Shown here one piece after another: positions 24,368 to 32,621 of a DNA stretch of 43,592 nt. Location: the NCBI GenBank assembly GCA_045541455.1, contig JAZQJA010000024.1, positions 1-43,592 on the forward strand. The letters are read 5' to 3'. Positions within the stretch are counted from its first letter, which is position 1. Every line of letters begins with the position of its first letter. This stretch comes from RGIG9041 sp045541455. GTDB taxonomy: Bacteria > Bacillota > Clostridia > Oscillospirales > QAKW01. A program made the position numbers and the translations under genes. The notes under the pieces are model-generated. The model had not been told where the DNA came from. It searched no databases and was given only the letters and a program-made list of their open reading frames with translations.

Positions 24368-25630
24368 ATGTCCGAATACATAATTTGCGGCGGTAACTCA
24401 CTTAACGGCACCGTTGCTGTCAGCGGTTCTAAAAATGCTGCTTTACCTATTCTTTGTGCAACTCTTTTATGCTCAGACGGTACGGTAACACTAAATAACT
24501 GTCCGGATATTACAGATGTTCATTATACACTTAATATTCTCTCCTGCTTTGGTTGTGAAACCGAATTTGTAAACGGTACAGTCACTGTAAATGCACAAAA
24601 TGCAAAATTTTGCAAATTACCTTTTGAACTTACAAGTAAAATGCGTTCGGCTTCACTGTTTTTGGGTGCAAGTTTAGGCAGATTTAACAAAGCTACATCC
24701 TGCCGTTCGGGCGGTTGCGAGTTGGGTCAAAGACCGATAGATATGCACCTTAAAGGTTTTGAAAAAATGGGAGTAAGCGTAAGTGAGGCGGGTGACTGCA
24801 TTATGATAAGCGGCACACCGCACGGAACTGATGTCTTTTTGCGTTATCCAAGCGTGGGCGCGACAGAAAATGTTATGCTTGCGGCAGTTTTAGCAAAAGG
24901 GACTACCACAATAACAAATGCAGCGCGTGAACCCGAAATCGTTGATTTGCAGAATTTTCTAAATGCAATGGGCGCAAAAATCCACGGTGCAGGCGGAAGT
25001 ACTGTTATTATAGAAGGCATTGAAAAATTAAATGGTATAGTGTATAATATTATGGGTGACCGTATAGAAGCGGCAACTTATCTTGCCGGCGCAATTGCAA
25101 CTGACGGTTGTGTTACAGTTACGGGTATTGACCCTAACTGCCTTACTGCAGTTACCGATGTTATTATAAATTCGGGCGGCTGTGTGTGTCGGCGCCCTAA
25201 CAGCATTACAGTACGGCGCGGCGGCCAATTTGTATTGTCGCCAACTCGAATTGAAACGGCACCGTATCCGGGCTTTCCGACAGATGCTCAGTCTGTTTTT
25301 ATGGCAATGCTTTTAAAATCTCAAGGCATCACAGAAATTTGTGAACGTGTTTTTTCTGACAGACTGCGTGTTGTTTCTGAATTTTTAAAAATGGGTGCTG
25401 TAATATCGGTATCCGGTGACACGGCACAGGTTTGCGGTGCGGAAACGCTTTATGGCGCTTGCTTGTTTGCAGGCGACTTGCGTTCGGGCGCGGCTTTGGT
25501 TATTGCAGCTTTGTCCGCGGTGGGTGAAAGTACTGTAAAAAACATCTCGCATATTGAGCGCGGTTACCAAAACTTTGAATCAAAACTTTGCTCACTCGGT
25601 GCGAATATTAAAAAAATAAATGGAGATTAA
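24368..25630 (+). CDS. murA: UDP-GlcNAc 1-carboxyvinyltransferase MurA
   Basis: Catalyses the first committed step of peptidoglycan synthesis, adding enolpyruvate from PEP to UDP-GlcNAc; it is the fosfomycin target. The 420-residue protein has the inside-out alpha/beta barrel pattern and catalytic Cys117 in SGGCELGQRP, so a fosfomycin-sensitive type is expected. The ATG lies directly after the T-run of a strong hairpin, with the ribosome binding site inside the stem. It is followed after 5 bp by divIB. Confidence 0.93.
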   Translation: MSEYIICGGNSLNGTVAVSGSKNAALPILCATLLCSDGTVTLNNCPDITDVHYTLNILSCFGCETEFVNGTVTVNAQNAKFCKLPFELTSKMRSASLFLGASLGRFNKATSCRSGGCELGQRPIDMHLKGFEKMGVSVSEAGDCIMISGTPHGTDVFLRYPSVGATENVMLAAVLAKGTTTITNAAREPEIVDLQNFLNAMGAKIHGAGGSTVIIEGIEKLNGIVYNIMGDRIEAATYLAGAIATDGCVTVTGIDPNCLTAVTDVIINSGGCVCRRPNSITVRRGGQFVLSPTRIETAPYPGFPTDAQSVFMAMLLKSQGITEICERVFSDRLRVVSEFLKMGAVISVSGDTAQVCGAETLYGACLFAGDLRSGAALVIAALSAVGESTVKNISHIERGYQNFESKLCSLGANIKKINGD

Positions 25631-25635
25631 AAAAT

Positions 25636-26484
25636 ATGGAATCTCAAAATACGGCAATAGAACGTTATTACAACAAAAAGAAAAAGCGCAAAAAGCGCCG
25701 TAAATTTATGTTTTATACTTTATTGTTTATCTTTTTTGTAACAGTAATAACAGTTTTGTCACTCACTGTGTTTTTTAACATAAGTGATATTGCAGTGACT
25801 GAAAACGCTCATTACAGCGATGCTGAAATAATTAAGGCATCCGGCCTTGAAAAAGGGCAAAACTTGTTTACCTTAAACAAGTTTAAGATTATCGAAAAAA
25901 TGAAAGAAAAACTGCCCTATGTCCGCGAAATTGTTGTTGACAGACACCTGCCTGTAGGCATTGAGTTTATTATAACAGAAACAAAACCGTATATGTATAT
26001 TGAACATAATGGCGGGTACTATTTGCTTGATGAAACTTTAAAGGTGTTAGACCGTGTTGAAACACAGCCTGAAAACCTACCTGCCGTCACGGGTGTTACA
26101 CCCCAAACTCTTGAAATCGGCAAACTCTTTACTGCGCAAAATTCTCTCGAACAATATCTTGTCAGCCTATCGTCAGCACTTAAAGAACATATTGGTGATG
26201 ACTGTGTGACAGCGCTTTCTGTACTGGCACTTTACGACATTAATTTTGAATATATGGGCAGGGTGACAGTTAAAGTTGGTACCCTTGACAATATAGAAAA
26301 AAAACTACAACTTGTTAAATACGTTCTTGATGAAAACAAGTCTAATGAAACAGCTCAAATAGATGTTTCCAGCGGTGTGCGTGCATATTACCGTGCTGTT
26401 GACGAACGCGGTGAAACCGTTCAAACACAACCTGAACAAACCGATTTAGATAATGATGGTGAACAAGAGGAAAAAGAGGAATAA
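25636..26484 (+). CDS. divIB: Cell division protein DivIB/FtsQ
   Basis: The 282-residue bitopic protein has a strongly basic cytoplasmic head (KKKKRKKRRK near 14-23), one membrane helix (about 25-48) and a POTRA domain (about 50-120, ISDIAVTENAHYSDAEIIKASGL...). A FtsQ-type beta domain and an acidic Gln/Glu-rich tail follow. It binds FtsL/DivIC in the divisome. The ATG has GGAG about 10 nt upstream. It is the last gene before the separate ftsZ promoter. Confidence 0.87.
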   Translation: MESQNTAIERYYNKKKKRKKRRKFMFYTLLFIFFVTVITVLSLTVFFNISDIAVTENAHYSDAEIIKASGLEKGQNLFTLNKFKIIEKMKEKLPYVREIVVDRHLPVGIEFIITETKPYMYIEHNGGYYLLDETLKVLDRVETQPENLPAVTGVTPQTLEIGKLFTAQNSLEQYLVSLSSALKEHIGDDCVTALSVLALYDINFEYMGRVTVKVGTLDNIEKKLQLVKYVLDENKSNETAQIDVSSGVRAYYRAVDERGETVQTQPEQTDLDNDGEQEEKEE

Positions 26485-26522
26485 ATTTTCGGTAAAATAA
26501 TATAGTTTTTTTAAAAAAAGCC

Positions 26523-26551
26523 TTGTAAATCTATAGTTAATATAATATAAT
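26523..26551 (+). promoter_or_regulatory. Promoter of ftsZ
   Basis: TTGTAA (26523-26528) and TATAAT (26546-26551) are spaced by 17 bp, about 35 bp before the ftsZ start, with AAGGAG ahead of the ATG. It would let ftsZ be expressed independently of the upstream cluster. Confidence 0.65.
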
Positions 26552-26585
26552 TATTTATATATAATAAAAATTAAGGAGACTCAAA

Positions 26586-27677
26586 ATGGCGGGTTTTGAA
26601 TTAGCTGAAAGCACCGAAGGTGTTGTAAATATAAAAGTCATCGGTACAGGTGGCGGCGGTTGTAATGCCGTTAACAGAATGATAGCAAACGGAACAAAAG
26701 GTGTTGAGTTTATTGCGGTTAATACTGACCGTCCGGTAGTCGACATTTCTCGTGCAGATAAAAAAATTCAAATCGGCGCAAAGCTTACCAAAGGTCAGGG
26801 CGCAGGTTCAGACCCTAAAATCGGTGAGGATTCGGCGCTTGAAAGCCGTGAAGAAATTGAGGAAATGCTTCGCGGTACCGATATGGTATTTATTGCAGCA
26901 GGTATGGGCGGCGGCACGGGTACAGGTTCTGCTCCGGTAATTGCACAAATTGCAAAAGAACTCGGTATTCTTACCGTGGCAATTGTCACCAAGCCTTTCA
27001 ACTTTGAGGGCAGAAAGAAAATGGCTGTTGCTGACGGTGGTATTGCAAAACTTCGTGAAAATGTTGACAGTCTTATTGTAATTCCTAACGAAAAACTTAA
27101 AGAAGTTTCAACCGAACGCATAACTCTTCTTAATGCATTTCAGGTTGCAGATGATGTTTTGCGTCAGGGTGTTCAAAGCATATCCGACCTTATTCTTATA
27201 CCGGGTCTTGTAAATCTTGACTTTGCCGATGTACATAAAATCATGAAAGATGCAGGCAATGCTCACATGGGTGTTGGTCGTGCTTCGGGTAAAGATAAGG
27301 CGGAGGTTGCTGCACAAATGGCAATTTCAAGCCCCTTGCTTGAAACTACTATCGAGGGTGCGACAGGTGTTATTATAAACATTACAGGTTCTCCCGATAT
27401 TGGGCTGGACGAGGTTGATATAGCTGCTCAGAAAATTACCGAGTCTGTTCATCCCGATGCAAATATTATTTGGGGTGCAGCGTTTAATAACGATCTTGAC
27501 GATGAAATGATTATTACTGTTATTGCAACCGGTTTTGATGGCGGAAACTCCGCTGCAAAAAATGCAACTGCAAGCACTACAGCGGTTGAAACAGAAACAG
27601 AACCTGAACAGGAAGAAACTGTTACAGAAGAGGATTTAACAGCTTCTCTTATTGACTTTTTTAGAGGTAAAGAATAA
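26586..27677 (+). CDS. ftsZ: Cell division GTPase FtsZ
   Basis: The tubulin-like GTPase that forms the division ring. The 363-residue protein has the N-terminal GGGGCNAVNRM, the tubulin signature GGGTGTGSAP near residue 107 and the T7 loop GLVNLDFADV. A short acidic linker (about 325-350) leads to a C-terminal peptide SLIDFFRGKE. That peptide keeps the hydrophobic/Phe-Phe-Arg character but lacks the usual Pro of the consensus that docks FtsA, SepF and ZipA-type partners. No ftsA lies in the window. Confidence 0.96.
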   Translation: MAGFELAESTEGVVNIKVIGTGGGGCNAVNRMIANGTKGVEFIAVNTDRPVVDISRADKKIQIGAKLTKGQGAGSDPKIGEDSALESREEIEEMLRGTDMVFIAAGMGGGTGTGSAPVIAQIAKELGILTVAIVTKPFNFEGRKKMAVADGGIAKLRENVDSLIVIPNEKLKEVSTERITLLNAFQVADDVLRQGVQSISDLILIPGLVNLDFADVHKIMKDAGNAHMGVGRASGKDKAEVAAQMAISSPLLETTIEGATGVIINITGSPDIGLDEVDIAAQKITESVHPDANIIWGAAFNNDLDDEMIITVIATGFDGGNSAAKNATASTTAVETETEPEQEETVTEEDLTASLIDFFRGKE

Positions 27678-27687
27678 TTTATAAACA

Positions 27688-27726
27688 AATAAGGCTGTAA
27701 AAACTTTGGTTTTTTACAGCCTTATT
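27688..27726. terminator. Bidirectional terminator downstream of ftsZ
   Basis: A 16-bp perfect stem (27688-27703 with 27711-27726, core AAGGCTGTAAAAA/TTTTTACAGCCTT) has a 7-nt loop and T/A-rich flanks on both sides. It ends the dcw cluster and can stop transcription coming from the deacetylase on the other strand. Confidence 0.85.
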
Positions 27727-27732
27727 TTATTG

Positions 27733-27787
27733 CCAACACAACAAGGTCGCGGGGGAACCCGCCTGAAATTTTAATTGTGTATGTTGG
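27733..27787. repeat. Imperfect inverted repeat between ftsZ terminator and deacetylase
   Basis: An outer pairing CCAAC/GTTGG (27733-27737 with 27783-27787) can enclose an inner GCGGG/CCCGC hairpin (27749-27753 with 27758-27762). This GC-rich patch stands out from the AT-rich spacer and has no U tract, so it is not an obvious terminator. Function unknown. Confidence 0.35.
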
Positions 27788-27796
27788 TTGGGGCCC

Positions 27797-28672
27797 TTAT
27801 TTTAAAAATTGTATTGACGGCGTGCTTGTGCTAAGCGTTTTAAACACAAACCCGTCGTTTTTTAAACTTTCAATAATTTTCGGCAACGCTTCTACCGTTG
27901 TCGTTTTTTTCTTGTTGTCGTGTAAAAGCACAATCGAACATTTTTTGCCTTTACAACCGTCAATAACCGCATTTATAATCACTTCTTTTTTCTGCACAAT
28001 TGCCTCGGCATCAAGAGACGAAACATTCCAGTCAAAATATGTGATATTTTTTTGTACCGCTTGGTTTACAAGCGTATTCATAATGTTTTTGCAGTACTTT
28101 TCCGAAACAGTATTGTTAGAACCACCGGGAAATCGTAAAATATCCAAATGTTTGCCTGTGTTTTTAAAAAACAAATCATCATTTTTTTGAATATCTTTCC
28201 AAAATTCTTCGGTTGACGAATAAATTTCACTGTAATTGTGTGAATATGTATGGTTACCTACCGCGTGACCATCATCGACAATCCGTCTGTAAATACTGGC
28301 GGCTTGCAAACTGCTGTCGCCTATTACAAAAAATGTTGCTTTTACAGAATATCTGTCTAAAATGTCAAGTATTTTAATAGTGTTTTCCGACGGTCCGTCA
28401 TCAAAAGTCAAATAAACAACTGGACTGTTTTTTTGTGACGCTTTAAGTCTTTCGAGTTCTAAGTATTTGTTTTCAAGTTGGTTGTATTTTTCTTCAAGTT
28501 CGCATAATTCTTTTTCGGCTTTTGCACACTGTGCCTTGGTTTTTTGCAGTGTGTTTTCAAGCTCAATCTTGCTTTTTTCCATAAATAAAAAAATCACAAC
28601 CGTAATAATTATCAGTATCAGCCATACTGACAAATGTATCAGGGTTTGTGATTTTGGTTTAATAATTTTCAT
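27797..28672 (-). CDS. Membrane-anchored polysaccharide deacetylase (NodB domain)
   Basis: The 291-residue protein has a short cytoplasmic head, one membrane helix (about 11-31), a coiled coil (about 32-78) and an external NodB deacetylase domain (about 84-285). The catalytic set is present: Asp91/Asp92 in TFDDGP, His141 and His145 in HTYSHNY, RFPGGSNN and a late LLHDN. Relatives remove acetyl groups from peptidoglycan GlcNAc or MurNAc (PgdA/PdaA). Wall modification is therefore likely, but the exact substrate is not determined. It lies 57 bp downstream of rnpB on the same strand, with no promoter of its own that I can see. Confidence 0.85.
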   Translation of the reverse strand: MKIIKPKSQTLIHLSVWLILIIITVVIFLFMEKSKIELENTLQKTKAQCAKAEKELCELEEKYNQLENKYLELERLKASQKNSPVVYLTFDDGPSENTIKILDILDRYSVKATFFVIGDSSLQAASIYRRIVDDGHAVGNHTYSHNYSEIYSSTEEFWKDIQKNDDLFFKNTGKHLDILRFPGGSNNTVSEKYCKNIMNTLVNQAVQKNITYFDWNVSSLDAEAIVQKKEVIINAVIDGCKGKKCSIVLLHDNKKKTTTVEALPKIIESLKNDGFVFKTLSTSTPSIQFLK

Positions 28673-28729
28673 ACATCGACACGCCTTTCGATTACAGTAT
28701 ATTACAAAGCGTTATCGAAAATGAAAGGT

Positions 28730-29076
28730 GTAACGAGTAAATCTGTAAGCCGAGTTCTGTCTTGGGCAATCATCTGTCTGGAGAATATGTTACCATATCT
28801 CTCAAGCCACCCTTCAAAGTTCAAGCGGACGAACAGCCCATCACTTTTATCGGTGTTGCATCGGATAGGGTTTACAGGGCGCCTATGTCACCATAGGTGC
28901 CGGTGAGCTCTTACCTCGCCTTTCCACCCTTACTTTGCCAAAAGACAAAGCGGTATATTTCTGTTGCACTTTCCCTGTGGTCACCCTCGGTGGATGTTAT
29001 CCATTATCCTGTTCTATGATGCTCGGACTTTCCTCCATACAAAAAATGTACGGCGATTGCCTAATTTACTCGTTAC
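28730..29076 (-). ncRNA. rnpB: RNase P RNA
   Basis: Catalytic RNA of ribonuclease P, which matures tRNA 5' ends. On the minus strand the 5' region contains the conserved GAGGAAAGTCCGAGC and the 3' region ACAGAACTCGGCTTACAG, which form the P4 core. AGGTAAGAGCTCACCGG of the central core is also present. The ends are defined by a perfect 13-bp P1 helix, GTAACGAGTAAAT (29064-29076) with ATTTACTCGTTAC (28730-28742). The length of about 347 nt is normal. The exact 5' and 3' nucleotides could differ by a few bases. No strong terminator follows before the deacetylase gene. Confidence 0.93.
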
Positions 29077-29083
29077 GGCAATT

Positions 29084-29112
29084 ATTGTACCACCGCATCA
29101 AAGAAAAATCAA
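29084..29112 (-). promoter_or_regulatory. Promoter of rnpB
   Basis: On the minus strand TTGATT (29107-29112) and TACAAT (29084-29089) are 17 bp apart, and the -10 box ends 7 bp before the P1 helix. It is back to back with the murD promoter. Confidence 0.7.
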
Positions 29113-29128
29113 ATCTTTTTTAATTTTA

Positions 29129-29157
29129 TTGATAATCTATTTATTATATTATATAAT
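29129..29157 (+). promoter_or_regulatory. Promoter of murD and the M42 peptidase genes
   Basis: TTGATA (29129-29134) and TATAAT (29152-29157) are separated by 17 bp, about 35 bp before the murD ATG. It diverges from the rnpB promoter; the two -35 boxes are 16 bp apart. Confidence 0.7.
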
Positions 29158-29192
29158 ATATTTTATATAACTATGTTTTGTCGGAGGTAATC

Positions 29193-30566
29193 ATGTCCGC
29201 ACAGTTTAATGACTTTTTAAAATCAATTAAAAACAAAAATATTGCAGTTGTGGGTGTTGGAATTTCAAACACGCCGATAATAACAATGCTCGCAAAAGCG
29301 GGTGCTAATGTAAAAGCTTTTGATAAAAACGAAAAATCGTCATTGGGCGATTGCGTTTTTGAACTTGAAAGCCTGGGCGTAAAACTTGTTTGCGGTAAAG
29401 ACTACCTTGACAGTCTGGATGGCGATATTGTAATAAAAACACCGGGTATGCGTTTTGACAATCCGGCACTTGTCCGTGCTAAACAAAACGGCGCTGTTAT
29501 AACAAGCGAAATGGAACTGTTTTTTGAATACTGCCCCTGTAAGATAATTGCGGTAACCGGTTCTGACGGTAAAACCACAACCACAAGCCTGATTTATGAA
29601 ATGCTAAAGGCATCGGGTAAAACAGTGCATCTGGGCGGTAATATCGGAATGCCTCTTTTACCGCGTATAAATGATATTGATAAAGACGATATTGTTGTTG
29701 CAGAACTTTCAAGTTTTCAACTGCATACAATGAAAAAAAGTGCAAATACCGCAGTTGTTACAAATCTTTCGCCAAATCATCTTGATGTTCATAAATCAAT
29801 GCAAGAGTATACAGATGCCAAGACAAATATATTTAAATATCAATCATCAGATGACCTTTTAATTTTAAATGGGGATAATGAAATTACAAATTCTTTTGCA
29901 GATATTGCAAAAGGTCGTATACTCAAATTCAGTTTCACAAAACAGCCGGACTGTGATGGCGCGTTTTATAAAGATAACGCAGTATATATTAAAAAAGGCG
30001 AAAATGTTACAAAACTGCTTGACCGCCGTGATATAACGCTCCGCGGTGACCATAATGTTGAAAATTTTATGGCGGCAATCCTTGCTGTGTTAGATATATG
30101 TTCTACAGAACATATAGTTTCCGTTGCCAATAATTTTGGTGGTGTTCGGCATCGCATTGAATTTGTGAGAGAACTAAATGGTGTAAAGTTTTATAACGAT
30201 TCAATCGGTTCATCACCCACGCGTACAATCGCAACGCTTCGTTCTTTTGAGGAAAAAGTAATACTTATTGCCGGCGGTTATGATAAACAATTACCGTTTG
30301 ACGAACTTGGTAAAATTATTCCAAAACATGTAAAGGCGTTGTTTTTAACCGGTGCTACCGCACAAAAAATCAAAGATGCGGTAACTGCAGATTTACCGAT
30401 TACAGTAATCGATGATTTTGACAGCGCCGTGCGTGCAGCGGCCGATTTTGCAACTGCCGGCGACAGTGTGTTGTTATCGCCCGCATGTGCAAGCTTTGAT
30501 AAATTTAAAAACTTCGAGGTCCGTGGTGACCGCTTTGTAGATATTGTTAATAATTTAATGGAGTAA
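29193..30566 (+). CDS. murD: UDP-MurNAc-L-alanine:D-glutamate ligase MurD
   Basis: Adds D-glutamate to UDP-MurNAc-L-Ala. The 457-residue protein has the MurD-type Rossmann N-domain (VVGVGISNTPIITML), the ATP site TGSDGKTTTTSL near residue 113, and the late motif NDSIGSSPTRTIATL. The ATG at 29193 has CGGAGG 6 nt before it; an in-frame TTG at 29178 precedes that site and is rejected. murD usually lies between mraY and ftsW; here it is moved to a separate operon after rnpB and leads the peptidase genes. Confidence 0.95.
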   Translation: MSAQFNDFLKSIKNKNIAVVGVGISNTPIITMLAKAGANVKAFDKNEKSSLGDCVFELESLGVKLVCGKDYLDSLDGDIVIKTPGMRFDNPALVRAKQNGAVITSEMELFFEYCPCKIIAVTGSDGKTTTTSLIYEMLKASGKTVHLGGNIGMPLLPRINDIDKDDIVVAELSSFQLHTMKKSANTAVVTNLSPNHLDVHKSMQEYTDAKTNIFKYQSSDDLLILNGDNEITNSFADIAKGRILKFSFTKQPDCDGAFYKDNAVYIKKGENVTKLLDRRDITLRGDHNVENFMAAILAVLDICSTEHIVSVANNFGGVRHRIEFVRELNGVKFYNDSIGSSPTRTIATLRSFEEKVILIAGGYDKQLPFDELGKIIPKHVKALFLTGATAQKIKDAVTADLPITVIDDFDSAVRAAADFATAGDSVLLSPACASFDKFKNFEVRGDRFVDIVNNLME

Positions 30567-30569
30567 CTG

Positions 30570-31607
30570 ATGGAAAACTTAAAAAACTATCTTTTTGAAC
30601 TTTGTTCTGAATCGGCACCAAGCGGCAGGGAAGATCTGCTTTGTTCGCTTGAACGTCTTGTAACTCCTTTGGCAGATAAATGTTATCGTGATAGTGCAAA
30701 TAATCTTATCGCTGTTAAGTACAGCAAAATACCGGGCGCTGAAAAAATATTAATTGATGCACACGCCGATGAGGTAGGTCTTATTGTAACAGAAGTTGAT
30801 GATAACGGGTTTATACATTTTGAAAACCATACAGGTCTTGACCCACGCTCACTTCCTGCATCAACCGTTACAGTGCTTGGAAAACGTGCTGTTACAGGTA
30901 TTATTGCTACACTTCCTCCACATCTTTTAAAAGATGCGGATACTAAAAAAACTCCTAAAATGAAGGATATGCTTATCGACATCGGATATGATGCCAAAAC
31001 CGCTCGCGAACTTGTTAAAGTCGGCGATTTAATTGCTCTTCGCGGTAATTGTGTCGAACTTAAAAACAATCTTGTTGTAGGTAAAAGTTTTGATAACCGT
31101 GCTTGCGCTGCGGTGCTTATTGATGTTTTGTCAAAACTATCCAAACTGCGTCCACGGTATGATGTATATTTTGCATTTTCAGCAGCGGAGGAATTTGGCG
31201 GCTACGGTGCAAAAACCGCCGCATTTGAAATTGTGCCTGACAGCGCACTTGTGCTTGATGTTACTTTTGGTGTGTCGCCGTACACTGATAATTCCAAAGC
31301 AAAACCGCTTGCCAGCGGTGCAGTAATCGGTATAGCACCTATTCTTGATACACATATAACAGAAAATCTTATCGGTACAGCTCGTGCCCGTGCACTGCCG
31401 TATACTACAGAGGTGGTTGGCTCAAGGACAGGTACCAACGCAGATAATATCGTTACAGCAAAAACCGGTGTTCGCACAGCACTGTTGTCATTACCTCTTC
31501 GCTATATGCACTCAGCAGGTGAGGTTGTGTCACTTGAAGATATGTGTACACTTTCACGTCTTGTTTTAAGCCATATTGAATACAGAGGAGGTGCTTTTGG
31601 TGAATAA
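30570..31607 (+). CDS. M42 family metallo-aminopeptidase, paralogue 1
   Basis: A 345-residue cytosolic di-metal peptidase of the TET/FrvX-YsdC type, which forms hollow dodecamers that trim peptides. Metal and catalytic residues are present: HADE (His65, Asp67), SFDNR, the Glu-Glu pair in SAAEEFG, the Asp in VLDVTF and the His in RYMHSAGE. It is the most divergent of the three copies here, with a Phe after the Glu pair and DNRAC where the others have D(D/N)RIGC. The ATG is 3 bp after murD with GGAG 6 nt upstream. It overlaps the next gene by 8 bp. Confidence 0.88.
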   Translation: MENLKNYLFELCSESAPSGREDLLCSLERLVTPLADKCYRDSANNLIAVKYSKIPGAEKILIDAHADEVGLIVTEVDDNGFIHFENHTGLDPRSLPASTVTVLGKRAVTGIIATLPPHLLKDADTKKTPKMKDMLIDIGYDAKTARELVKVGDLIALRGNCVELKNNLVVGKSFDNRACAAVLIDVLSKLSKLRPRYDVYFAFSAAEEFGGYGAKTAAFEIVPDSALVLDVTFGVSPYTDNSKAKPLASGAVIGIAPILDTHITENLIGTARARALPYTTEVVGSRTGTNADNIVTAKTGVRTALLSLPLRYMHSAGEVVSLEDMCTLSRLVLSHIEYRGGAFGE

Positions 31608-32610
31608 ACAACTTTGCTATTACACTTCTCTTTTCGGCACTTCTGGCAGTGAGGGTGATATACGCCGTGCAATTCTAAACGAAATTGCACCGTTTGCTAA
31701 AACAACGGTTGATAACCTTGGCAATATAATTGCCTTTAAAAAGGGAAAAAACGAACCGCCTGCAACAGTTATGTTGTCAGCACACATGGACGAAATAGGC
31801 CTTATTGTGACACATATCACAAACGAAGGGTATTTAAAATTTGATGCCGTCGGCGGTATAGATGCCCGCATTTTACCCGGAAAGCCAGTTGCTATTGGCA
31901 GGTCAAAACACCCGGGCATAATAGGTGTTCAGGCACCGCATCTTAAAGAAAAAGATGACGATACTGTAAAAAAGATAAGTGAACTTTATATTGATATTGG
32001 TGCCAAGGACAAAGACGATGCCTTGAAATATGTGTCAGAGGGTGATGTGGTTGGTTTCAGAACGGATTATGCTGAGTTTGGAAACGGCTTTGTCCGTTCA
32101 AAAGCACTTGACGACCGTATTGGTTGTCATATTCTTACAGAGCTCATAAAAAGCGATTTGCCTTTTGATATGTGGTTTGCGTTTACCGTTATGGAAGAAA
32201 TCGGCTGTGTCGGTGCAGGTGCTGCCGCATTTTCTATAAAACCCGATTACTCAATTGTTGTTGAAGGTACCACAGCTGCCGATATTACAAGTGATGGTAA
32301 AAAATCCAGCGTGTGTAAATTGGGCTTAGGCCCTGTAATATCTTTTATGGACGGTTCTACCATTTACGATCGAAAACTAATTAAACTTGCTATGGAATCA
32401 GCAGTTGAAAACGGTATACCGTATCAAATGAAACAGGCAGTTGCCGGCGGTAACGACTCAGGTTCAATTCAACGCGCAGGTTCAGGCGTTTCAGCACTTG
32501 CCATAAGCGTCGCTGTAAGGTATATTCATACACCCATGAGTGTTGCTTCACTGTTTGACATTGAACAGACTAAACTGCTTTTAAAAGCATTATTGGATAA
32601 AATGAAATAG
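31600..32610 (+). CDS. M42 family metallo-aminopeptidase, paralogue 2
   Basis: A 336-residue M42 peptidase with AHMDEIG (His62, Asp64), ALDDRIG, the Glu-Glu pair in VMEEIG, Glu in VVEGTTAAD as the third-site ligand, and His in RYIHTP. The Glu in place of the Asp used by its two neighbours is also seen in this family and may shift metal or substrate preference. The start is GTG at 31600, chosen because GGAGG lies 8 nt upstream; a TTG at 31576 precedes that site. It overlaps paralogue 1 by 8 bp. Confidence 0.88.
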   Translation: MNKQLCYYTSLFGTSGSEGDIRRAILNEIAPFAKTTVDNLGNIIAFKKGKNEPPATVMLSAHMDEIGLIVTHITNEGYLKFDAVGGIDARILPGKPVAIGRSKHPGIIGVQAPHLKEKDDDTVKKISELYIDIGAKDKDDALKYVSEGDVVGFRTDYAEFGNGFVRSKALDDRIGCHILTELIKSDLPFDMWFAFTVMEEIGCVGAGAAAFSIKPDYSIVVEGTTAADITSDGKKSSVCKLGLGPVISFMDGSTIYDRKLIKLAMESAVENGIPYQMKQAVAGGNDSGSIQRAGSGVSALAISVAVRYIHTPMSVASLFDIEQTKLLLKALLDKMK

Positions 32611-32621
32611 GAGATATTGAG

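Noticed and set aside
28686..28720. Hairpin after rnpB as its intrinsic terminator
   Set aside because: The 7-bp stem has a 21-nt loop and no U tract on the minus strand.
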